A stretch of DNA of 64,000 bases from Heterocephalus glaber (GCF_000247695.1 NW_004624865.1:4607361-4671360), one strand, 5' to 3'; positions 1 through 11,477 are shown, counted from the first letter of the stretch. Notes: generated by a model not told the origin, from the sequence alone. Program-made: numbers and translations.

Positions 1-620
1 CAGCTCTGGGCGGGGCTGAGGGCCGGTGGCCTGGGCGCCGTTCTGGCTCCCCCAGGTCCCCCCAGCGACGTTACCCTGGTGACAGACACCTGGCTCCCTG
101 TCCGCGCCCAGGCTAGCCCGGGAATCGGTGATTCCTCCGCGGCCCCGGCCCCTGGAAGTGGGTGTCGGTGTTCGGGGCCGCCGGGTGCTCAGGGTGCTGT
201 GGCTCGGCCCCTCATTGTTTCCGGGTTGGTGGGGTGGCCACCGCCAGCGAGCTGTAGACCGCACAGCTTTTGTTGAGCGCGAAGATCTTGTATCTTGTTC
301 CACTCCAGAAATCCGGGTCAGCCGGCCCCAGTGTAAATGCACACTTTCTCCCAAGCACACACAGCGGTTTCGTAATCCTGGTATTAGCACTGCAACCAGT
401 GGTTCAGATAGCAAAAAATAGTTTGCTATTCTTTCCCAGGGGGAGCAGTTCATTTGTTTGGAGGCCCAGTCCCACCAGGTGGTGAAATCCAGTGAGTGTC
501 TTTCAAAGCCACTCGGAACGCAGCCCTGCGGGGAAGGACGGGGACAGCCACCCCCGGATGCAGTGAGACGCGTGGCTTTTATTTCCCGTTTGATTTTAAA
601 GGACTGCAGAAGCTTAGTGC
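1..620. other. GC-rich unique sequence, no gene recognised
   Basis: The first 230 bases are CpG-rich, then become mixed. No repeat and no convincing coding frame were seen. It may be the edge of a CpG island that extends beyond the window. Confidence 0.3.
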
Positions 621-959
621 TGCTTCAGAATGCATAGATTTACATCAAATCTGTAACTGTGGTATATTTAAGGGTGTCCAATGTCTAAACGTGCTGTTTG
701 CTCTATTCCCTGTTCCCATAATAATTTTAATGTATTATTGTTTCTCCTTTCACTTAAAAAAATATAAAGACATACAGGTGAGAAACAGATCTCAGAGTAA
801 CATTAGCCTGGCTTGAGCATCTTTTCATATTGTTAAAAGCCATTTCATTTTTCTGAGACCTGTCGTTCATAACCCTAAACTATTTTTCTATAGGGGTTAC
901 TTTGCATTTTTCTAGACTATTTTTCTTTCTTTTTAAAAAAATCAGTACATTTTTTGTTT

Positions 960-1085
960 TTGTTTTTGTTTTTCTGGCCTTGAACTCACCATGTAGACAG
1001 GTTGGCCTTGAACTCACGGCAATCCTCCTACCTCAGCCTCCTGAATCCTGGGATTATAGGCCTATGCCCCCATGCCTGGCTAATT
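960..1085 (-). mobile_element. B1 SINE
   Basis: Minus-strand B1 with TTGTTTTT tail. Confidence 0.85.
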
Positions 1086-1108
1086 TCATTTATTAAAAGT
1101 CTGTTTTT

Positions 1109-1192
1109 GGGCCAGGGATTTAGCTCAGTGGTTCCGCCGCCTGCCTCAAAAGCACAAGGTACCAAGTTCGATCGCCGGTACCAAAAAAAAAA
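1109..1192 (+). mobile_element. ID SINE
   Basis: tRNA-derived body (GGATTTAGCTCAGTGGTTCC ... CCGGTACC) with A-tail, flanked by AAAAGTCT duplications. Confidence 0.9.
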
Positions 1193-2277
1193 GTCTATAT
1201 TCTCCCCCATTGACTTAGAATGCTACCTCTGTCATTCTCAACGGTGGACCTGGAGTTAATTTTGCTGTTCTGCCCTCCTGGCCTGTTGATCCATTATCTA
1301 GTTCATATCCCACCATTCTAATTAAAGAGCTTAAAATCGGTGCTCATAGCTCTTTCTTGTTGCTCTTCTCTTCCCAATTTTTCCTGGGTCTTTTTTGCCT
1401 GTTTCTTCCTTTCAATGAATTTTGAAATCAACAGCTTCTGCTCTAGGAAAAAAAGAAAGATGATCATTTTATCTGTGCATTAATTTAGGAAGAACTGAGG
1501 TCACTAATGTCTTCATGATCCCCGACAAAGAACATACGCTGTCTCGAATTTGTTCAAAATGTCTTTCGTTCCTGTCCAGCAAAGGTTTGGGGTCTGGGTG
1601 ACCCTGAAATACTTTAGGGTGAGAGCTGGAATTTAGTAACAGTGATTCTCCCCTTTGCCCGGGGAAACATGCTTCCACCAGGATATCAGGGTCTTGAGAA
1701 ATAAAAGAGATTCAAGAACAAAATGAACTTGCGGTGGAAGCAGAGAGGGTCGGGGTGGGGCCGCGGGGTGCCCAGGGACAGCGATGGGAAGCAGCCTGAG
1801 TTTCTGATGCTGTCCCGGACCAGCTGGGACACGTGTGCCTGCTTTCCCTGAGGAAGCTTCGGAAAATAAGCCAGTGCTTTTATGTCTGTGGAATTAATGG
1901 GCAAAAAGGAAAACATTTGGGGATGCTCCAAGGGCTGAGCACTGGGGTGGGGACCTGATTTTTCAAGGAGAAAAGTCATGTCTGCTCTTTCGGCTTGAAA
2001 GCTTTTTACGCCCTTGCATTAACTGCACCCTTAATGGAGCCGGGCTGTCCCAGAGTCCCCACCCATAGCCACTCTGCCTGAGTGCGCCCCACGCCCCACC
2101 CCATCTCCATGAGGTTTGCAAGGCCGCGGGGAACTGCCCTGCCTTGGGAACCACCGGAGTAGCTTTCTGCCTGCTAGGACCCTAATGGCTTTGGAGCAGA
2201 ATCTTGTTAGGCCCCTAGATTCAACACCAACTGGCTCTGAGAACATCAGTGAATTTCCCCACCTCTCCCCCCCCCCT

Positions 2278-2390
2278 GTGTTTTTTGAGACAGGGTCTCA
2301 CTCTAGCCCAGGCTCACACTCACAGTGATCCTCCTGCCTCAGCCTCCCGAATGCTGGGATCACAGGCGTGCGCCCACACACACTGTTTTC
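2278..2390 (-). mobile_element. B1 SINE
   Basis: Minus-strand B1 (GAGACAGGGTCTCACTCTAG ... GCGTGCGCCCAC). Confidence 0.85.
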
Positions 2391-2994
2391 TGAGGGACTT
2401 CACTGGACAGTTCTGGGCAAAGGGTCCCTAAGGGGCTTGAGGAAAAGCCACCTGTGGCCCACACCCTGAAGCCTGCAGGGTGACTTATGGGGATCCCCTG
2501 AGAATCTGAGTTCCAGTCCAGAGACCAGGCAGGTCGGTCACAGCCCCACTGCCCGGCATCTGCAGGGTGGGCTGGGGCACAATCACAAGTCCGCAGCCAG
2601 AATCCCTAAACACCGGAGGGGTACAGCCCAGCGCCCAAAGCCCTGAGCAGAACCTGTCCCTTCTCCCACCCTGGCGCAGGAGCAGGAGGGCCCTCTGAAT
2701 GCAGGGCCTGCGCTCCTCGGCTTTGCTGTGGAAAGGCGGCCAGCAGGACCTGCAGGTCTGTGACGCCCCAGCCCCAGGTTTGCCCCTTTATCTCCTCTGC
2801 CCTGCAGTTTAGGAGACCCCGCCGTCCTCACAGATGCCTCCTGGGTCCTCCGGGGATGGGGGTGCGTGCAGGGAGGGCACCTCCGGAACGTGGGGCCAGG
2901 GAGGAATCCTGGGGGACGCTCTGGACCTGGGGACCCGGGGTGTGGCCCAGAACCAGCAGTGGCCGGGGGGGGCTGGTGTCCTCGTCCTGCACCC

Positions 2995-3335
2995 CAGAGA
3001 GGTCTTCACCAGGTGGGATCACAAACGAAGCGACTGCTGCTGCCGAGCGCCACCCAACAGAAAGGCAGCTTGTAAAAACACGACTCTGTCCTCGTCCTCC
3101 TTCGTCACCGGGTCTGGCACAGTGTGACTTCCGGCTCTTCCCCAAAGTCACAATGACCTCGAAAGGGGAAACGTTTTGAATCCACTCGGGACAGGGAGGA
3201 GGCCAGGACAGTGCAGCTAAAGGCCCTCAGGACAGAGGACTCCAGAGCTGCTGACGGAAGTGGCCAGGATGATGGGATGAGTGTGCCCAGAGTGAGGGGG
3301 GATTTGAGGGGATCCGTGGCAGTGCGTCCTTTACT
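2995..3335 (+). mobile_element. Mariner-derived element, transposase C-terminal remnant
   Basis: The plus strand reads LAQCDFRLFPKVTMTSKGETF, a mariner transposase C-terminal motif (family form SPDLAPCDF.LFPK...MKGRRF), then the usual downstream sequence with stops. The left edge (GAGGTCTTCACCAG) is the inverted beginning of a second arm, as in 28564-28832. It is decayed and non-coding. Confidence 0.65.
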
Positions 3336-3339
3336 GCAC

Positions 3340-4900
3340 CGGCCTAAGTGTGCGCGTTCCCCGAGTGTTGTGATCCCCCCACCACGCAGCAGGGCTGCAG
3401 GAGAACCACAGGGCGGCGGTGGCAGAGAGTGACGCTGCTGGGGAAGGAGGACCCCGTGCCAAGGGGCAGCTGCACCCTCCGGGCAGGCGTGGGCTGAGGG
3501 AGCAGAGGCGAATCCTCCGAGCGACCCCGGGACAGCAGGCGGCCCAGGTTTGGCCCTGGCCAGGCCGTGGGCAGCGCCGGCCTGGTGTCTGTGTTAAGTG
3601 CAGCCCGGAGCCCAAGCCCGCGGGCTGCTGTCCGCTTTTCTTTTAGCTTTATTTTTTTTAAAGCACTGACTAACAAAGAAATCCGGCGGCTGCAATCATT
3701 TTGCTTTTCAGAGCTGCACTTCTGAAATGTTTCTCGGCCCTGGGAGCCTTTACAAGACCGCAGAGCCTGTGTTGTTCCAAAGAAATCGAGCCACGGCCTG
3801 CCTTAGGGCTCGGGGACAAACAGCGTGGAAACCGTGGAAACCGCTCTCCTCCTGCTTTTCCTCTGCGGCCCTGACAGGCCGTGGGAGTGCTTACCGCGGA
3901 GGAAGCGGAGCAGCGGAGGCTTCCGGGGAGAGGGGGCTGGGGTTTTGAATGCGGCTTTTCCACCGAGCAAAATGAAGTGGAATTTCAGCCTGCTGTAATC
4001 AACTCTGCGGGACGGACCTATTGTCTTGTGCAGAAAATGTCTCTGTGATGGCTGTGTTGCTGGCATTCAGGCTCCCTGCTTCTAGCGACTCAAATGAAAT
4101 GGTTCCCAGAGGCAAAAAGAGGTGCTCGAGACCTCACAGGCAGGCAGTTCCTTACTCAAAATCCGTCCCTCTTTCTCCTGGCTGATTTGGTTGGGACGTC
4201 TCCTCAGGGAGGGTCAATTTTAGTCACTGAGGTCTTATTCTCCTTTTTGGTGACTGCTTCAGATTTGGTCTGAGAAAGAATCCCGGCCAATGAGAACTTC
4301 TTCTAGCCACTGTTAGGTTTGGGTGGGTGTGATGGCTAGATACCTGCAACCATCTTGTAACCATGAGGAAAATCAGCCTGAAGACAGCTCAATCTGCTGA
4401 GTGTGTTGAAGGGAGAAGGTGAAAAGAACCAGAGCCCCTGAAGATGCCATGGGGCCACTAGGCTAACCAGCCCCAGACCCACCTCGCCCTGAAACATGTT
4501 TTTAGGTGACACAGTTTTTCTTCCTGGAACCAGCAGCATCTTCCCCAACAAGGGGCAAGTGACTTGTTGGGAGGCCTTCCACCTCGCTCTTCTCCCTGGG
4601 TCTTCGTGCATGTAATGCCTTCAGGTTGAAAGTGAGAGAGGGCAGCTGGGCGACCTTGTTCTCTAACGTGCCAGGTGCTGTCTGTGCCCACACTCCTTCC
4701 CGGCAGGAGCTGACAGGTAGGGCAGTCGGCTCTGCAGGGCTGAGAGCTGATGTGGGACTTGGTCCTTGTGTCAAAGTCCTTGTCACGTGAACCATGGCAG
4801 GAGTGTGCAGTGTGTGCTCAAAATTGTGCATTATCCCTGTGAGTTTGTCAATCTATGCAGATGTTACATCAGTGCATTTGTGTGTGTGTGTGTGTGCGTG
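3340..4900. other. Unique sequence, no gene recognised
   Basis: GC-rich to 3960, then mixed. No SINE, LTR or coding frame could be recognised here. 3680-4070 has motif-like blocks (AATGAAGTGGAATTTCAGCC) that could be conserved. Confidence 0.3.
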
Positions 4901-4907
4901 TGTGTGT
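4879..4907 (+). repeat. (TG)n microsatellite
   Basis: A TG run with one CG interruption, at the A-tail side of a minus-strand B1-ID dimer. Confidence 0.9.
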
Positions 4908-5060
4908 AGCACCTGGGATTGAACCCAGGGCCTTTGCACTGAGCTCCATTCCCAGCCCTTTTTCTATTTTAATGTTTTATTTTGAGACAGGGTCTCACTA
5001 AGTCACTAAGTTGCCCAGGCTGGGCTCCAGTTTGTGATCCTCCCGCCTCAGCCTCCCATC
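4908..5060 (-). mobile_element. B1-ID dimer SINE
   Basis: Minus-strand dimer: tRNA-like unit (GGATTGAACCCAGGGCCTTT) then B1 unit (CACTAAGTTGCCCAGGCTGG). Confidence 0.85.
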
Positions 5061-5638
5061 GAATGTGCACATTCTTGAGTCGCTAGACACTGAGGGGAGA
5101 ATTGTGTGTCACAGGGAGCTGAACCCCTGGCTGCTGACCTGAGTCTTGCCGATGTCCATCAGTGTCTGACACTTGTGCACTGAGTGTTAACTATGTGTCA
5201 GTGGATGGAGCAAAATGAGGCACATGGCAGGTTTTCTGGAAGGAGAAATGGGTTTGGTGGCCCTGCCGACTCCCACACCTCATCACATGGCCAAGTGTTA
5301 CAGCTCAGTGTCACAGCTAAATGCCATAGCTCAGAGGCACAGTTGAACTTTACCACTCAGTGTGGTGGCTCTGGAACACAGCTCTCGTAATTTGAAGACT
5401 GGAGAATCTGATGGTCACTTGAAGAGGTGGAGAAAAAAGCTTTATTACACTGGTGAGCCCCCAGTGGGCTCAGAGGAGTCTGAGCACTCTACCAGAAATG
5501 AAAGCCTCCTTAGATAGGGACCCACAGGGTATGTGAGCATGATCACTGAATCAGGGGTGGAGTTACAGAACATTCCTGAAGCAGAGGGACCAAGTTACAG
5601 ACCATTCCTGAGACGGGGTAGAGCTTAACAGAACCTTC

Positions 5639-5719
5639 TTTTTTTTGGTACCGGGGATCAAACTCAGGACGTTGTGCTTGCGAGGCAGGTGGTGGAACCA
5701 CTGAGCTAAATCCCCAGCC
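5639..5719 (-). mobile_element. ID SINE
   Basis: Minus-strand ID with T-run, flanked by the exact target duplication CAGAACCTTCTT. Confidence 0.9.
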
Positions 5720-5951
5720 CATCAGAACCTTCTTGTGAGGGGGCAGAGCTTAACAGAAGAACCTTCCTGAAAGGTCACACAGTTCAAACAGTCACAAACC
5801 ATTTTGATACACTGGGCAGGAGCCCAGCAGCACAAACTTACATTTCCAAAACAAAACACTCTGTGGGAAAAAAGATGGAGGCAAGGCAAGGGGCTGTCTT
5901 ATTGTATAGCACTTCTCTGTCAACATCACAGAGAGGGACCCTGGGAAATAT

Positions 5952-5955
<4 letters not shown>

Positions 5956-5994
<39 letters not shown>
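5956..5994 (+). repeat. (GA)n microsatellite
   Basis: A nearly perfect AG dinucleotide run within the minisatellite. Confidence 0.9.
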
Positions 5995-5997
<3 letters not shown>

Positions 5998-6084
5998 TCC
6001 TTGGAAATGATATCAGAGAGAGGGATCCAGGGAAATAACATCACAGAGAGGAATCCTGAGAAGTGACATTGTTCCAGAAATCTC

Positions 6085-6500
6085 AGAAAGAAATACACGG
6101 AGGCACAGAATTTGGGTAAAATAATGAAAAGTTCTACTTGTGAGTGGGCGGGACCGCCAGAAACCGGTCTGCTTAGTATACATGTGCCCCTTTGTTCAGC
6201 ATTTCCCTTTTATATCCTTTTTAGCCATTATCTTATCCCTAGTGGTCTTTGATGTGTAAATACAATTCCAGTTCCTATTTACAAGTCACAGACACAAGAT
6301 AGGCCACATACATTATAAATTCACCCAACCATTGCAACTTTGTTAGGTTAATGAAGTTACTGGTTAAATAGTCAGTTTACCATCACCTTAAACAAGGAGA
6401 GTTACAGGAAAGGCAAATCTTAAAAAAAACATTACTTATTTTGCTTCTACAACTACCTAAATATTCAATCTACTAAGTTATCTAAAACTTTTCCCTATCA
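6085..6500. other. AT-rich unassigned insertion in the minisatellite
   Basis: About 415 bp unlike the flanking GAGAGGGATCCTGGG units. It carries AGTGGGCGGGACCGCC near its left edge and is AT-rich after that. A retroviral LTR or internal fragment is possible, but I could not find matching termini or a target duplication. Confidence 0.3.
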
Positions 6501-6774
6501 ACATCAAAAAGAAAAGAATCCTGAGAAATAACATGAGAGGGAGGGGTCATGGAAAACAACATCAGAGAAGGAGGGATCCTGGGGATTGACCTCTGAAGGA
6601 AGAATCCTGGGTACATGGGATCAGAAAGAGGGATCCTGGGGAATGACAGCAGAGAGGAATTCTGAGAGAACTCATAAGAGAGGTGCCCTGGAAGTGCCCA
6701 GACATGGGAATGTTGGGAACACAACAGCAGAGGGAATTGCAGGAAGATGCTGACAGTACAGAGATCCTGGGGGA

Positions 6775-6842
6775 AGGAGTTGCAGCCCAGTGGTAGAGCA
6801 CCTAACAGGTGTGAGACCTGGGTTCGATTCCCCGGCACCACA
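6775..6842 (+). mobile_element. Old ID SINE in the minisatellite
   Basis: Body CAGTGGTAGAGCACCTAACA ... GGGTTCGATTCCCCGGCACC, with B-box intact but no clear tail. Confidence 0.7.
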
Positions 6843-7290
6843 ACAGAAAGGAAAAGACCTGTGGATCTTGGGAATACACCTTTGGAGAGAGAAATGCTGG
6901 GAGCCCTTGTCAGAGAAAGATGCTGAGAACTTGCCTCAGAGAGAGGGACTCTAGAAATACGACATCAAATAGAGAGATTCTGAGTACGCCGATCAGAGAA
7001 GGGTCCTGGAAATGTGACATCAGAAAGAGAGAGTGGGCATCAGAGAGAGGGATGCTGGGATTGGGTGTCAGAGAGAGGGATGCTGGGATTGTGGTTCAGA
7101 GAAGGGTGCTGGTATATGGCCATTCAGGAGAGGGTTTCTGGGAATACTTTGTCAAAGAGGAGGATCCTGGGAATGTCCTCGGCAGTAGAGGGAATCCCTG
7201 TCAGAGCAAGCTCCTCTTCCTTAGAGTTTTGGTTGCTTGTTATTGTTTATACTGCTTGTCTCCAGAGTCTTCATTCAGAAGTTTAGAATC

Positions 7291-7378
7291 GGGCCGGGGA
7301 TTTAGCTCAGTGGTTTCGCCGCCTGCTGCGCAAGCACAAGGACCCGAGTTCGATCCCCCGGTACCAAAAAAAAAAAAA
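7291..7378 (+). mobile_element. ID SINE
   Basis: Full-length ID with A-tail and the 15-bp target duplication CAGAAGTTTAGAATC on both sides. Confidence 0.95.
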
Positions 7379-7479
7379 GGAGCAGAAGTTTAGAATCTTG
7401 AGATATTTAAGGCTAAATACTAAAGAGGACAATATTATTAATTCTCTGGAAAGTTTAAGTGATAGATTTTAAATTTCAT

Positions 7480-7930
7480 GTATTTAATTAAAGTGCATAG
7501 TGTCTCTTGATAGTGAGGAAAATGCTATACTTCCATGCAGATCTCACATGCGCAGTGCAGACCCTCCAGGTCACGTGGTGAGAAGCACTATGACTTCTTC
7601 CAGTGACTGAGCCAATCCAGATTACAGAATCCACTTGCACGGGAACAAACCCCTCCATGTCTAGGCAGCTCCAGTGGATTTGCGCTCCACATGGAGCGGA
7701 AATGAATCTTCTGGCATTTTCAGTGCTTTCTCTTCAGGAGCAATGCCCTCCAAGCAGAAGCAGTTCATTCCCAGTTGGAATGAGAGAGTGGAATTAAATA
7801 TTTTTAAATGCTGTCTTGATAGCTGTTCAAATTCCTGGGCCTCTATTGTGACTTGACAGCTGGTAATTTCCAATTTGCATTTATGCTAATTTAACTGGCT
7901 CCTCCTTGACAGTTTCCTGCTAAACTCAGA
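7480..7930. other. Candidate conserved non-coding element
   Basis: Repeat-free, AT-leaning sequence with ordered motifs: TTTAATTAAAGTGC near 7484, TGACAGCTGG at 7854, the POU octamer ATTTGCAT at 7873-7880 and ATGCTAATTTAA right after. No coding frame is convincing. Conservation is inferred, not shown. Confidence 0.35.
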
Positions 7931-8035
7931 TTTGTGGATTGAGGAGGCTGCTCCCACAGACAGCAGGGTGCGCCAGGGGAGGTGGAAGCTGGGCCTGGCC
8001 CTCTACCCCCTTTCTTTTAATCTTTCTTTCTTTCT

Positions 8036-8220
8036 CCTCCCCCCAGGAGGGAATTGAGCCCAGGGCCCTTACACTGAGCTGCACCCCCATCCTTTTAGTT
8101 TTTATTTTGAGCCGGAGTCTTGCTAAATCACTAAATTACCCAGGCTGAGCTTAAACTTGCAATCCTCCTGCCTCAGCCTCCCTGAGTGCTGGGATTACAG
8201 GTGTGCATCACCACACCCTG
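8036..8220 (-). mobile_element. B1-ID dimer SINE
   Basis: Minus-strand dimer with both units recognisable. Confidence 0.85.
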
Positions 8221-8343
8221 CTGTGAGGTGGCTGTTTTTTGAAGAAGGTTTAGTTAATATTCATCAATCCCCCTCACCCCAGCAGACATGTAATCTGCAG
8301 TCCCAGCAAACAGGATGGATCCTAGCCTAACAAGGATGGACGA

Positions 8344-8497
8344 AGCCGGACATGGTGGTGCATGCCCATAATCCCAGCATTCGGGAAGCTGAGGCAGGAG
8401 AATCACTGTGAGTTCCAGGCCAGCCTGGTCTCCACAGTGAGTTCAAGGCCAGCCTGAACTGCAAAGTGAGACCCTGTCTCAAAAAAAAAAAAAAGGA
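8344..8497 (+). mobile_element. B1 SINE with internal duplication
   Basis: Plus-strand B1 with two GAGTTC(C/A)AGGCCAGCCTG blocks and an A-tail. Confidence 0.9.
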
Positions 8498-8914
8498 TGG
8501 ACGCAGATCAAAACCATTACCTGTCACACAGGGGTTCAGCATGGAGCTCATCCGCTTCTCCTGGCACAGATGAGCGCCTAGAGCCTCTCTCTCAAGTTGT
8601 CCTTGGCCAGGCAGGGCTGGGGGGCACAGGGGCCGCAGCCTGTACTCCAGACCTGCAGCCATCAGGCTGAATTCCCACAGGGAAGTTAGGCAGGTCAGTT
8701 AGGCGGGCCAAGCTGGCCCGGGGCAGCGGGACAGCAGAACTCCCAGGCAGTGGGCTGGCTGGGCTCACACTGAGCCTGAGTGTAAGGTCGAGGCAGCAAG
8801 ATGGAGGCGGAGACGCTGAGCACGGGCTGGGCCAGCGCCCTTGAATGTGACGGGCCAGCGATGTGGAGCCTGGGCCATCGCCAAAGATCACAAATGTTGT
8901 ACATCCAGATTTAC

Positions 8915-9035
8915 GTTTTTATTTGTTTGTTTGAGACTGGGTCTTACTATGAACCCAAGGCTGGCCTTGAACTCACCGAAATCCTCCTGCCTCAGCCTCC
9001 TGAGTGCTGGTGTTCCAGGCATTCACCACCATGCA
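8915..9035 (-). mobile_element. B1 SINE
   Basis: Minus-strand B1 (GAACCCAAGGCTGGCCTTGA ... CACCACCATGCAGC). Confidence 0.85.
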
Positions 9036-9499
9036 GCTAAATTTACATTATAATGAGAGTTTTGCAGAAGTTCACTGTGCACAAATTTGATTTGATTTGA
9101 CTTAAGCCCTGGAAATTTTCTGGTGTGATTTTTACATCCATCACATCCAAGCTCCTTGGAGTTGTTGACCATATTTTCTGAGTCTGCCAGGGAAGCATGT
9201 GATACTCAAAAGACTTTTCCTTGGCCCCCAAACAGCTTCTGGTACTGGGGAGGACGCAGCCCACTGCTGGTAGCATCACTCACGCCCGGGTCTGTGGCAC
9301 GGCGTGCGGAGGGATCTGTGTGGAGGACCCTGCTGTGGGGCTGGCCGCAGGTCTGTGCAGACACCACTGTGGGCCAGGGAGAAGAAAACCATCAGTTTTT
9401 CATAGTTATGAATACTCCCGGCTTGAGGAGGAAGGAAAAGGACGGGGTTCGTCAGTGTTCTCACAGATCTGCACTTGCAATCCAAGCATAGTGTTAATC

Positions 9500-9640
9500 C
9501 TAATTCACTCATTCAGTCATTCAACAAACATTTTTCAGAAAGCTGTTCGTGCATTTTGCATGGCAACTGCGCTGTGCCATGCCCTCCACTTGTGGCTGGG
9601 AAGGAAGAACTGAGTTGCAGCTGAAAAGCTCAGGAGGAAG
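9500..9640 (+). mobile_element. LINE-2/MIR-like remnant
   Basis: TTCACTCATTCAGTCATTCA ACAAACATTTTTCAGAAAGC resembles the start of L2/MIR3-type 3' ends. Diverged. Confidence 0.4.
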
Positions 9641-9959
9641 AGGGAGGGGACAGACCCCAGTTTGGTCTCTGGGACTCCCTGGATGATGCCAGAAGTCACG
9701 ACAGGATTGAGTTTGGGTTCAAGGTGGTGGAGTGAGGCACGCATGTGTGCCACCCTCCTCCAAAGTCCTGAGCGTGCTCAGTGTGGATGCAGTTTTTCTG
9801 ACACATGGGTGCTCTAAGGAACCCCCAGATTCCAGGGGCAGATACCGCCCCGGCTGGAAAGTGCTCAAGCCTGAGGTTTTACCCAAAGGGTTTTGGTTAC
9901 AAAATGTATCTTAATTTTTTTAAAAAGCCTTTAATTTCTCCTGCCCAAGAAGAAATTCT

Positions 9960-10660
9960 ATTACTGTAATCGAGTACATTAGCAGAGGAAAAGAATACAG
10001 TGATCTCAACAGACGTATTGAAAGCATTTGCTAAAATGTAACATCCACTTACAATTTTTTTAAAAAGAAAGGAAATTCAGCACACAAGAAAACCTTTTTA
10101 ATGTAATAGAAATCTTTAAAAAAGAAAACAACACTTAGTGGTAAGACATTAAAATAATTACTGTTAAAACCCAGGCAGGGGAAAGTGAAGGATACCCACT
10201 CACAGTGTAATTTAAACTACAAAGAGTTTTAGCCAGAGGAGTAAGAATAGGAAATGGAAGTTATGGAAGTTTGAAAAACTGGGGAAAAAACAGCTACCAA
10301 ATCAGATCCCCCCCCCCCCGGTCTTCGGTGGATGACATGATACTATGTAGAAAGTCCAAGGGAAAGCAGCCATTAGAATTAATAAAACTGCAGTACCATA
10401 CTAGATTTTTTTATACTAAAAAATTGTATTTCTATATACTACACATGTATCAAACCATTCTAAAATATCAGTTGAGATGAATTACCATTTATGATCACTA
10501 CCAGAAAAACTAGCAAAAATATACTTAGCAACCTAGAAACAATTAGTAGAAAACAGTAAAATTTCCTGAGTGACATCTAGGAACCCCAGAGATGTGTCCG
10601 GTTCGTGGTTAGACAGATTCAATATCGTAACCAAATTGATTCTCTCAAAAATAGTGTCTG
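9960..10660 (+). mobile_element. LINE-1 ORF2 remnant
   Basis: The plus strand contains decayed L1 ORF2 sequence (GATGACATGATACTATGTAG AAAGTCC, AAATTGTATTTCTATATACTAC). Stops in all frames show it is dead. The element continues after SINE insertions at about 10935-11020 (CAACAGGATTTTTCGCGGAAC). Confidence 0.7.
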
Positions 10661-10663
10661 GTT

Positions 10664-10759
10664 GGGCCGGGGATTTAGCTCAGTGGTTCTGCTGCCTGCT
10701 CTGCAAGCGCAAGGACCCGAGTTCGATCACCGCTACCAAAAAAAAAAAAAAAAAAAAAA
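10664..10759 (+). mobile_element. ID SINE in L1
   Basis: Full-length ID with a long A-tail, inserted in L1 ORF2 remains. Confidence 0.9.
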
Positions 10760-10797
10760 CGGTGCCTGGGTCTGTTGTAATTCCTCTTCCTCTTCTT

Positions 10798-10925
10798 CTT
10801 CTTTTTTTTTTTTTTTTTCTTCAGACACGGTCTCGCTGTGTAGCTCGGGCTGGCCTTGAACTCTGTGCAGCCCAGCCTGGACTCACACTTCGGCAATCTC
10901 CTGCCTCCGCCGCCTGAGCATAATC
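10798..10925 (-). mobile_element. B1 SINE
   Basis: Minus-strand B1 with a long T-run, between L1 fragments. Confidence 0.8.
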
Positions 10926-10929
10926 CTCA

Positions 10930-11020
10930 TTTTAAAACCCCAACAGGATTTTTCGCGGAACTCAACAGGATGATTCTAAAGTCCGTGCGGAAGAGGCGCA
11001 TCCGGAAGAGCTGAGATAAC
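10930..11020 (+). mobile_element. LINE-1 ORF2 remnant, continuation
   Basis: CAGGATTTTTCGCGGAACTC and AGGATGATTCTAAAGTCCGTG match the L1 ORF2 region following that at 9960-10660. The L1 match then stops abruptly at a GC-rich segment. Confidence 0.5.
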
Positions 11021-11322
11021 GGGGCGGGTGGAAGCGTCTCCTCCAGCCCCGGGTCTGGGCGGCTGCGGTTGACAACCCAGGCCTGGGGAGGAGAGGGGCC
11101 CCGGAAGCGCTGTGCACAGCGCTGGCGGCGGGGTGGCTGGCGAGTTAACCGTGTGCGGAGCTGTGAAATCAGAGCTGTGCCTCCTCGTCCCGCGCAGAGG
11201 AAAGTCTTCAACGCTACAGCTGAAACTTAGAGAACAAGATACAGCTCTTCCTGTCTCAGAGGACTCACTTAACCCTGCCGGAGAGGACTGATACTTCAGC
11301 AGCGTTAAAGAAACACCGTTCA

Positions 11323-11403
11323 GGGCCGGGGATGTAGCTCAGTGGTCCTGCACCTGCCTCGCAAGCTCAAGGTCCGGAGTTCTATCTGCGGTACCAAAAA
11401 AAA
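11323..11403 (+). mobile_element. ID SINE
   Basis: GGGCCGGGGATGTAGCTCAG ... GCGGTACC with A-tail. Confidence 0.9.
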
Positions 11404-11477
11404 CCTCGCAACACCATTTATCCCCACTCACGCCATTTGATACCTGCCAACCTCTAACAAAAAATTCCAGTCTGGTG

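Larger units (their letters stand above)
5915..7200 (+). repeat. Degenerate ~28-bp minisatellite
   Basis: Units resembling ATCAGAGAGAGGGATCCTGG plus GAATGAC recur about 25 times with strong divergence, for example around 6565, 6620, 6915, 6990, 7045, 7065, 7120 and 7155. Near 5956-5993 the unit has collapsed into a pure GA run. The array is interrupted by unrelated AT-rich sequence (about 6085-6500) and an old ID element (6775-6842). Confidence 0.7.

Noticed and set aside
1109..1192. Possible tRNA gene with A and B boxes
   Set aside because: The unit and its many relatives in the window have A-tails and target duplications. They are ID SINEs, not tRNA genes.
5838..6098. Frame with a long Ser-Leu repeat
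   Set aside because: It is the translation of the GA microsatellite.
6139..6497. Solo LTR with TG...CA ends within the minisatellite
   Set aside because: Possible TG and CA ends exist, but no matching target duplication and no internal LTR signals could be supported.
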